64,000 nucleotides of DNA from UBA6265 sp964526965. Lineage in GTDB: Bacteria; Chloroflexota; Chloroflexia; Thermomicrobiales; UBA6265. Location of the stretch: positions 38,049 to 102,048 of the forward strand of contig CAZGML010000008.1 of the NCBI GenBank assembly GCA_964526965.1. Direction: 5' to 3'. How positions within the stretch are numbered: position 1 is the stretch's first letter; every line of letters begins with the position of its first letter. The translations under genes and the position numbers were made by a program. This document shows positions 58,744-64,000 of the stretch, piece after piece. The notes beneath the pieces were generated by a model. It saw only the letters and a list, made by a program, of their open reading frames with translations. It did not search any database and was not told the origin of the DNA.

Positions 58744-59469
58744 TCAGGGCGTTACGGATTCCTCCACCAGGCTCTGGGGCCTCTCATCGGTAGCGGTTGC
58801 GGTAGCAGTGGCAACCACTTTTGGTTCGGCATCTGTCGATAGAGGAATGTGGAAGATGCGCATGAAGAATTGGCATGCCGGGCCGATGAGTACAGCAGCT
58901 GCCAGCGTGCCGATACCAACGGTTCCGCCGAGTATCCACCCGAGCGCCACCACTGTGAGTTCAAGCGCCACGCGCACAACCCAAATCGGCCTACCGGTAA
59001 CCCGATTCAGCCCCGTCATGAGACCATCGCGCGGGCCAGGTCCAAAGCGCGACCCGATGTAGAGGCCGGTCGCGAGACCGATGCCGACGATCCCGAGGCC
59101 AACGAAAACGAATCGTAGCCAAAGCTGGTCTGGCTGCGGAATGAGCCAAAGTCCGACATCTGCGGCGGGACCGACCAGGAGTGCGTTGAACAGCGTGCCA
59201 ATACCGGGTTTTTGCCGCAAGGGAAGCCATAGCACGAGCACGATTCCGCTGGTTATGACAGTAAGGGCACCGAAGGATAGCGGCAGGCGCATGGAGAGGC
59301 CCTGGGTCAACACATCCCACGAGCCGGCTCCCAGCGCACTCTGTACGAGGAAAGCGATGGAAATACCGTAGAAAAACAGTCCGCCAAAAAGCTGAGCAAT
59401 GCGCCTGGGCAATTGTTCCGGCACTATCGATTTACCACTCCGGGACGGAAACTGCATTCTGGTTCTCAC
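58744..59469 (-). CDS. YczE/YitT-like membrane protein
   Basis: 241 residues, about five to six helices. LFGGLFFYGISIAFLVQSALGAGSWDVLTQGLS, shown as the region 28-60, and the repeated GIGTLFNALLVG and GLATGLYIGSRFGPGPRDGLMT match the YczE family, which lacks a clear function. The last ~30 residues are an Ala/Thr/Val-rich tail (VVATATATATDERP) after the membrane part. The start may be M1 or M5. Monocistronic, convergent with the ClbS/DfsB-like gene. Confidence 0.78.
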   Translation of the reverse strand: MRTRMQFPSRSGKSIVPEQLPRRIAQLFGGLFFYGISIAFLVQSALGAGSWDVLTQGLSMRLPLSFGALTVITSGIVLVLWLPLRQKPGIGTLFNALLVGPAADVGLWLIPQPDQLWLRFVFVGLGIVGIGLATGLYIGSRFGPGPRDGLMTGLNRVTGRPIWVVRVALELTVVALGWILGGTVGIGTLAAAVLIGPACQFFMRIFHIPLSTDAEPKVVATATATATDERPQSLVEESVTP

Positions 59470-59578
59470 GGTCTTTCATACGAACGATCTGCTACTTATG
59501 CATGATCACTTGTAGTCTACGATCTGCATACTTGCAATATGGCCCGCCGGTTCGTGTCCTAAACGGAGTCGGTACGGG

Positions 59579-60181
59579 CTACTTCAACCAGGAGTGCATC
59601 AATTGGCGGAGGTCGGTTCCGGGTTCCGCCAGCAGCCCATTCCAGCCTCGTTCTATCGCTGTATCGACGTTGGCGGGGCCATCGTCGACGTAGACGATCT
59701 GCTCCGGATCAAGGTCGAGTGCCTTTTCGATGTGCGCGTATATTCGCTCGTCCGGTTTGGCAAATCCGATTTCCGATGAGTTGAAGATGTGGTCGAAATA
59801 ACTGCTGATGCCGAGAGCTGCGAGATCTGCATTAAGGCGGCTGGTTGCATTCGAGAGCAGGCAGACCGTGCCGAGTTCGCGCGCACGGGCGAGCACATCC
59901 TGTGACCCGGGAAGGAGTTCACCGACCGGATCGCTCCAGGCTGCCACTGCGCCCTCACCGTTCGCATCCGGATACTCGCGTTGCAGACGTGTCGCCACTT
60001 CCTCGCACCAGACTTCATCGGTCATTTTGCCTGTGACTGCCGCGAGCAAGAGATCGGTCTCAAACGAAACGCCAAAGAGCGCCCCTTCGGGCAACCCGTT
60101 GGCGCGCTCCGCATTTCTCACTATTTCAGGATCCCAATGGCGAATGACACCATCGAGATCGAAGATAAAAACGTGACTCAT
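59579..60181 (-). CDS. HAD-family hydrolase
   Basis: 200 residues. Motif I FDLDGVIRHWD with nucleophile and acid Asp, motif II LLSNAT, motif III Lys in GFAKPDERIY, motif IV YVDDGPANVDTA. This is a HAD phosphatase of the YihX/haloacid dehalogenase-like group. Its ATG overlaps the TctA stop by 4 nt, so it is coupled to the transporter operon. It may act on a compound brought in by the transporter. Substrate unknown. Confidence 0.87.
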   Translation of the reverse strand: MSHVFIFDLDGVIRHWDPEIVRNAERANGLPEGALFGVSFETDLLLAAVTGKMTDEVWCEEVATRLQREYPDANGEGAVAAWSDPVGELLPGSQDVLARARELGTVCLLSNATSRLNADLAALGISSYFDHIFNSSEIGFAKPDERIYAHIEKALDLDPEQIVYVDDGPANVDTAIERGWNGLLAEPGTDLRQLMHSWLK

Positions 60182-61677
60182 GCTGCTGACTGTCCCATTC
60201 GGTTCCGAATCATGCCGATGATGTACGGTGCCACGACGATGACTACCAACACCAGGAAGATCGAAACACTTATCGGTCGCTGGAAGAAGACGGTCCAGTC
60301 GTTCTGGTTGATTTGCATGGTCCTGCGGAAATGTGTTTCGGCGAATGGGCCGAGGATAGCGGCGACCACACACGGCCCAACCGGGATGCCGAATCGACGC
60401 ATGACGTATCCCATGATTCCGAGCGCATACAGCACAACCAGGCCGGTGATGCTTTGACTTTGCGCCCATGTGCCGAGGCCAGCGAAGACAAGGATGCCGC
60501 TATACAGCCACGGTCGTGGAATGCTGAGCAGCTTCACCCACATGCCAACGAGCGGCAGGTTGAGCACCAGCAGCATGAAGTTCCCAATGTAGAGGCTGGC
60601 AATAAGGCCCCACACGAGATCTGGCTGATGGTCAAACAGTTGCGGACCCGGGTTCAGGTTGTATCGCTGGAACGCAGCGAGCATGATCGCCGCAGTGGCC
60701 GTCGTCGGCAATCCCAGGGTTAACAGCGGTACCAACGTACCGGCCGCCGATGCGTTGTTTGCGGCCTCTGGTCCAGCAACGCCTTCAATAGCACCTTGTC
60801 CGAACTCCTCCGGTTTTTCCGAGAGCTTTTTCTCGATTGAGTAGCTGAGGAACGTTGGCACCTCGGCACCACCTGCCGGTAGCGAACCAATCGGGAATCC
60901 GATGAGTGCACCACGAAGCCAGGGCTTCCAGCTGCGGCGCCAGTCTTCTTTCGTCATCCAGCTGCCTTCGATGTTCTCAATCTCGCCGGGTGTGGAGCGC
61001 AACCTGGAGGCGGTCCAGAGCGTTTCACCTACGGCGAAAAGCCCGACGGCGATAGTAACGACATCGATGCCCGCCAGCAGGTGTTGGTTACCGAATGTGT
61101 AGCGGGCTTCAGCGGTGAGCGAATCCAGGCCGACGAGTCCGAGTGCAAGCCCGATGAAGAGACTCACCAGCCCGCGTACGCGGGAATCCCCCAGTAGCGT
61201 ACTGACGGTGGTGAACGCCAGCACCATAATCATGAAATATTCCGGACTGCCAAATCGGCGCGCAAAATCTGCCATAACCGGCGCGATAAACGTGAGCCCG
61301 AGTGTGGCGATGCTGCCGGCGATGAACGATCCAATAGCGGCAGTGGCAAGCGCGGTAGCGCCACGCCCCTTGCGCGCCATCTTGTTGCCTTCGAGCGCGG
61401 TGATGATCGAGGCGCTTTCGCCCGGCGTATTCAGAAGAATCGAAGTGGTCGACCCACCATACATACCGCCGTAGTAAATACCGGCGAACATGATGAATGC
61501 GGCTACCGGCTCAAGTGTGTATGTAACTGGCAACAGCAGCGCCACGGTGAGTGCCGGGCCGATACCTGGCAACACGCCGACAAATGTTCCCAGCAAGACG
61601 CCGAGAAGTGCCCAACCCAGATTCTCGAGGGAGAGCGCGATGGCAAAGCCATCCAACAGGGAGTTAAGGGTATCCAT
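60178..61677 (-). CDS. tctA: Tripartite tricarboxylate transporter permease TctA
   Basis: 499 residues, about twelve helices, normal size. The conserved GVLPGIGPALTVALLLPVT near the N-terminus and FPIGSLPAGGAEVPTFLSY in the middle mark the family's two repeats. The ATGA overlap with the HAD gene and a 15-nt gap after tctB show one operon. It moves a carboxylate across the membrane by ion symport with its binding protein. Substrate (citrate, tricarballylate, aromatic acids and others are known) cannot be told. Confidence 0.95.
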   Translation of the reverse strand: MDTLNSLLDGFAIALSLENLGWALLGVLLGTFVGVLPGIGPALTVALLLPVTYTLEPVAAFIMFAGIYYGGMYGGSTTSILLNTPGESASIITALEGNKMARKGRGATALATAAIGSFIAGSIATLGLTFIAPVMADFARRFGSPEYFMIMVLAFTTVSTLLGDSRVRGLVSLFIGLALGLVGLDSLTAEARYTFGNQHLLAGIDVVTIAVGLFAVGETLWTASRLRSTPGEIENIEGSWMTKEDWRRSWKPWLRGALIGFPIGSLPAGGAEVPTFLSYSIEKKLSEKPEEFGQGAIEGVAGPEAANNASAAGTLVPLLTLGLPTTATAAIMLAAFQRYNLNPGPQLFDHQPDLVWGLIASLYIGNFMLLVLNLPLVGMWVKLLSIPRPWLYSGILVFAGLGTWAQSQSITGLVVLYALGIMGYVMRRFGIPVGPCVVAAILGPFAETHFRRTMQINQNDWTVFFQRPISVSIFLVLVVIVVAPYIIGMIRNRMGQSAA

Positions 61678-61692
61678 AGCTATCCTCCCCGG

Positions 61693-62238
61693 CTACAGGC
61701 CAATGTATGTGAGCCAGCCATTCGGGAGGCGCACACCCAGCCAGTAGTCAAACATGAGAAAGACAGCCAAACCGAGGGCCAGGCCGAGCACGAGATTGAG
61801 GACCAACCTTTTCGACCCCATGGCGGTACTGCAAATGGCAAACATCACTCCTGCTGCGATGGCGAATCCGGCCGGTTGCACCAGTAACGCGAAAGCCGTG
61901 AGTCCGATACCAACAAAGATCAGGGTGATCCAGTCGACTTCGGCCTCCAGATCTACGTCCTCGCTATCCTCGCCGCCCGACAACGTATTCGGAACGCGGA
62001 TGATATCGATGAAGTACCAGATACCTACCAGTAACATGCCGCTGCCGACGAGTTGGGGAAATACCCGTGGACTCACGCTAACACCGGGCGGGATTCGAAA
62101 ATCGCGGGCGAACCACAGGATAACGATGGCGGCAACGATAAAGACACCGGCCACTATCAGCTCGCTCCAGCGTGCGAACCCTGTTGGCTCTGGACCTTCG
62201 GTGAACTCTTCAATACTTGGTGGATATTCTGGCTGCAT
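61693..62238 (-). CDS. tctB: Tripartite tricarboxylate transporter small permease TctB
   Basis: 181 residues with four helices: SELIVAGVFIVAAIVILWFA, LVGSGMLLVGIWYFI, LIFVGIGLTAFALL and NLVLGLALGLAVFLMF. An acidic loop GGEDSEDVDLEAEVD separates helices 2 and 3. It is the small subunit that assists TctA. A strong terminator-like hairpin lies between it and tctC. Confidence 0.9.
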   Translation of the reverse strand: MQPEYPPSIEEFTEGPEPTGFARWSELIVAGVFIVAAIVILWFARDFRIPPGVSVSPRVFPQLVGSGMLLVGIWYFIDIIRVPNTLSGGEDSEDVDLEAEVDWITLIFVGIGLTAFALLVQPAGFAIAAGVMFAICSTAMGSKRLVLNLVLGLALGLAVFLMFDYWLGVRLPNGWLTYIGL

Positions 62239-62253
62239 TCTCGGCCCCTACGC

Positions 62254-62279
62254 AAAAAACGGGGAGCCGAAGCTCCCCG
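62254..62279 (-). terminator. Intra-operon rho-independent terminator between tctC and tctB
   Basis: On the minus strand CGGGGAGC-TTCG-GCTCCCCG is followed directly by TTTTTT, the ideal form with a stable UUCG tetraloop. It lies 15 nt after the tctC stop and 16 nt before the tctB start, so partial readthrough must supply the permease. Confidence 0.88.
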
Positions 62280-62293
62280 CCTGATTGCACTGA

Positions 62294-63292
62294 TTAATCG
62301 GTTTCAAGCAGACCAAGGTCGGTCAGGATCGTGTTGACGCGCTCTTTTTCTTCCTCGATGTAATCGACGAACTCGTCGCCAGCCATGAACTGGTTGCTCC
62401 AGTCGAAGCTCTCCAGGGTTTCCGTCCACTCGTCGGAATCGTTGAGGGCGGTCATCGCCTCGATCATCGCCTCGCGGTCGGAATCTTCAAGCTCTGGTGG
62501 AGCCACAATTCCGCGCCAGTTAGAAAGCTCGACGTCGATATCGGATTCCTGCAGGGTCGGGATGGACTCTTCTGCGCCTTCATCACGGCCGGAAACGGCC
62601 AGGGCGCGCAGCTCACCAGCCTCGATCTGCGGCAACCACTCGCCAATACCGGACACGCCAGCAGTGGTCTCGTTACCGAGGAGGGAGGAGAGCGCCTCGC
62701 CACCGCCGGAGAACGGCACATAGTTGATCAGGGTGGGGTCGATGTCCTGGTCCTGCGCGATGAGGCCGACCAGCAGGTGGTCGGTACCGCCGGCGGAACC
62801 ACCGGCCCAGCTCACGCCTTCAGGATCGTCCTTGAACATGGCCATGAGGTCGTCGAGCGTCTCGAGGTCGCTCTCGGCCGGAACCACAATTACTTCCCAC
62901 TCACCGGTGAGGCGAGCAATTGGAGTGGACTGATCGAGGCCAACCGGCGCCTGGTTCAGGCCAATGGCGCCGATCATTACGAGGCCCATCACCATCATCA
63001 TGTGGCCATCACCACTGTGCTGGCTGGCGAGTTCGGAGAGTCCGATCGTGCCGCCGGCACCTTCGACGTTGAATACTTCAACCGTTTCAACGATTCCGGT
63101 TTCCTGCAGGTTGCGCTGGATCTCGCGAGCGGTGGAATCCCACCCGCCACCCGGGCTGGCTGGCGCCATAATCTGAAGCGTTTCGGACGCCCAGTCATCC
63201 TGCGCAAACGCGGATGTAGCGCGGAACGCTGCCGGTGCGAGGGCACTTGCCGCTGCCAGCGTAGAAAACTTACGACGGTTCAGGGACTTCAT
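62294..63292 (-). CDS. tctC: Tripartite tricarboxylate transporter binding protein (TctC/Bug family)
   Basis: 332 residues. Signal NRRKFSTLAAASALAPAAF at 5-23 is twin-arginine. The mature part begins WASETLQIMAPASPGGGWDST, the usual Bug beta-strand and ligand loop, then VEGAGGTIGLSELA and SWAGGSAGGTDHLLVGLIA. It captures the carboxylate outside the membrane and presents it to TctAB. First gene of the operon and, as in the ABC loci, separated from its permeases by a terminator-like hairpin. Ligand unknown. Confidence 0.93.
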   Translation of the reverse strand: MKSLNRRKFSTLAAASALAPAAFRATSAFAQDDWASETLQIMAPASPGGGWDSTAREIQRNLQETGIVETVEVFNVEGAGGTIGLSELASQHSGDGHMMMVMGLVMIGAIGLNQAPVGLDQSTPIARLTGEWEVIVVPAESDLETLDDLMAMFKDDPEGVSWAGGSAGGTDHLLVGLIAQDQDIDPTLINYVPFSGGGEALSSLLGNETTAGVSGIGEWLPQIEAGELRALAVSGRDEGAEESIPTLQESDIDVELSNWRGIVAPPELEDSDREAMIEAMTALNDSDEWTETLESFDWSNQFMAGDEFVDYIEEEKERVNTILTDLGLLETD

Positions 63293-63387
63293 AACCTGTC
63301 TCCTTTTTTACTCCACAGCCTTGTAGACATGGAGATATGTATAAGTTGGGTTCATATTATCAGAGAGACAGAAATCACGCGCGGGCT

Positions 63388-63440
63388 TAAAAACAACCGG
63401 CATGGAATCTGACTTTTTGCGTTCAGCTTCCACGCCGGTT
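63388..63440 (-). terminator. Intrinsic terminator after the CoxG-like gene
   Basis: AACCGGCATGGAA (63395-63407) pairs with TTCCACGCCGGTT (63428-63440), 13 bp with one G-U, around a 20-nt loop. On the minus strand it runs into GTTTTTAA. It separates the CoxG-like gene from tctC. Confidence 0.75.
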
Positions 63441-63467
63441 TTCATCTGTGCAGGTACTCGCTGCTGG

Positions 63468-63908
63468 TTATGCCTGCATTTTGTTCGTGAGTTCGGTGAA
63501 GAACTTGCCAACGATCATATTGGCCGCGGGCTGGATTACCCGGCTGCCGATGCGTGCCAACATGCCACGAACCTTCGCATCGCCATCGTAGATGACTTTG
63601 GTCTCGGTTTCGCCAAGCTCTTCGAAGTTGACGGTACCAACTCCGCTAAGCTGGCCCTGCGGCCCCTTCCCCTCAATATGCATGGTGAAGCTTTCGGGGC
63701 GATTTTCATCGGTGATTTTGACCTTGCCGTCGTACTTTCCCTTGATCATCGCGACACCAATCGTCATGGTGGCGAGGTATTCATTCGGGCCTACTTCCTC
63801 CAGCTTCTCGCATCCTGGAAGCGCATCTTTCAGGGTCTCCGGGTCGAGCATGGCATCGTATACGGCTTCGCGGCTGGCGGGCACTGTCTGTTCGCCACTA
63901 AGTTTCAT
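63468..63908 (-). CDS. coxG: CoxG-like SRPBCC-fold protein
   Basis: 146 residues. The START/SRPBCC domain of CO dehydrogenase subunit G: GEQTVPASREAVYDAMLDPE, LKDALPGCEKLEEV, then GKYDGKVKITDEN and the C-terminal helix with RVIQPAANMIVGKFFTEL. CoxG anchors form I CO dehydrogenase to the membrane, but this short form lacks the C-terminal anchor and stands alone here. Genes for the molybdenum hydroxylase, if any, would lie to the right of the window. A free-standing lipid- or quinone-binding role is also possible. Confidence 0.85.
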   Translation of the reverse strand: MKLSGEQTVPASREAVYDAMLDPETLKDALPGCEKLEEVGPNEYLATMTIGVAMIKGKYDGKVKITDENRPESFTMHIEGKGPQGQLSGVGTVNFEELGETETKVIYDGDAKVRGMLARIGSRVIQPAANMIVGKFFTELTNKMQA

Positions 63909-64000
63909 GTGTCAGGTCTCCTCGTATACACGCCGATTATGGGCGTGCACTCATCTCCATCTGCGGGTATTGTGCCAGTTTTCGCACAATTGTCACCACA

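Noticed and set aside
58780..58812. Simple-sequence tract coding for VATATATAT near the end of the YczE-like gene
   Set aside because: The codons vary (GTA, GCG, GCA, ACC and others), so it is not a true microsatellite and is unlikely to slip.
1..64000. CRISPR arrays, insertion sequences, prophage or tRNA genes
   Set aside because: No regularly spaced repeats, transposase or phage motifs, terminal inverted repeats or tRNA-like T-arm sequences were found in the gaps.

Overview
The window is a gene-dense, roughly 57% GC stretch of a bacterial chromosome. It most likely comes from a member of the Chloroflexota close to Thermomicrobia/Sphaerobacter. The evidence is indirect: solute-binding proteins with SRRDLLRR-type twin-arginine signals, an L,D-transpeptidase carrying the TGHNLGSPF repeat typical of secreted Chloroflexota proteins, many GTG and TTG starts behind strong purine-rich ribosome binding sites, and many 4-nt ATGA/GTGA overlaps. 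No rRNA, tRNA, insertion sequence, prophage or CRISPR array was seen.

Layout. 1-7 kb: the end of lon, a YlmA-like ABC ATPase, a large GH38 alpha-mannosidase behind a candidate transcription attenuator, and recJ. 7-14 kb: two back-to-back sugar ABC importers without ATPase genes, which with the mannosidase suggest a glycan-use locus. 14-20 kb: PPOX-fold protein, L,D-transpeptidase, YugP-type zinc protease, polyprenyl diphosphate synthase, GNAT and RecX. 20-28 kb: MBL hydrolase, CTP synthase, PAS/GAF histidine kinase, PurE-PurK, a trio of small membrane or beta-solenoid proteins, and a GDPD enzyme. 28-36 kb: Zn/Cd P-type ATPase with its ArsR/SmtB regulator, then a peptide-type ABC importer whose operon ends in a Tat-exported YtkA-like protein rather than ATPases. 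36-44 kb: PCD/DCoH, gamma-glutamyltransferase, a fused AccD-AccA carboxyltransferase coupled to homoserine dehydrogenase, a frameshifted AlkD, UppP, a YbhN-type flippase and IF-1.

44-50 kb: M3 peptidase, membrane protein, VOC protein, Rex with a near-perfect Rex operator in front of it, SnoaL-like, two DinB-like proteins and a JAMM protease. 50-59 kb: M1-like peptidase, LLM oxidoreductase, an asparagine-synthetase-like protein with a C-terminal zinc ribbon, methyltransferase, DUF3224-like protein, alpha/beta hydrolase, an acidic disordered protein, GNAT, exonuclease III coupled to a DinB/ClbS-like protein, and a YczE-like membrane protein. 59-64 kb: a tripartite tricarboxylate transporter (TctC-TctB-TctA) coupled to a HAD phosphatase, then a CoxG-like protein.

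Recurring themes are ATPase-less ABC importers (presumably served by ATPases encoded elsewhere) and stem-loops placed between the binding-protein gene and its permease genes in three different importers. The most unusual items are the attenuator before the mannosidase, the zinc-ribbon asparagine-synthetase-like protein, the beta-solenoid/YtxH trio, the Rex operator, the AlkD frameshift and a structured intergenic element near 20.0 kb. I saw no complete known defence system.
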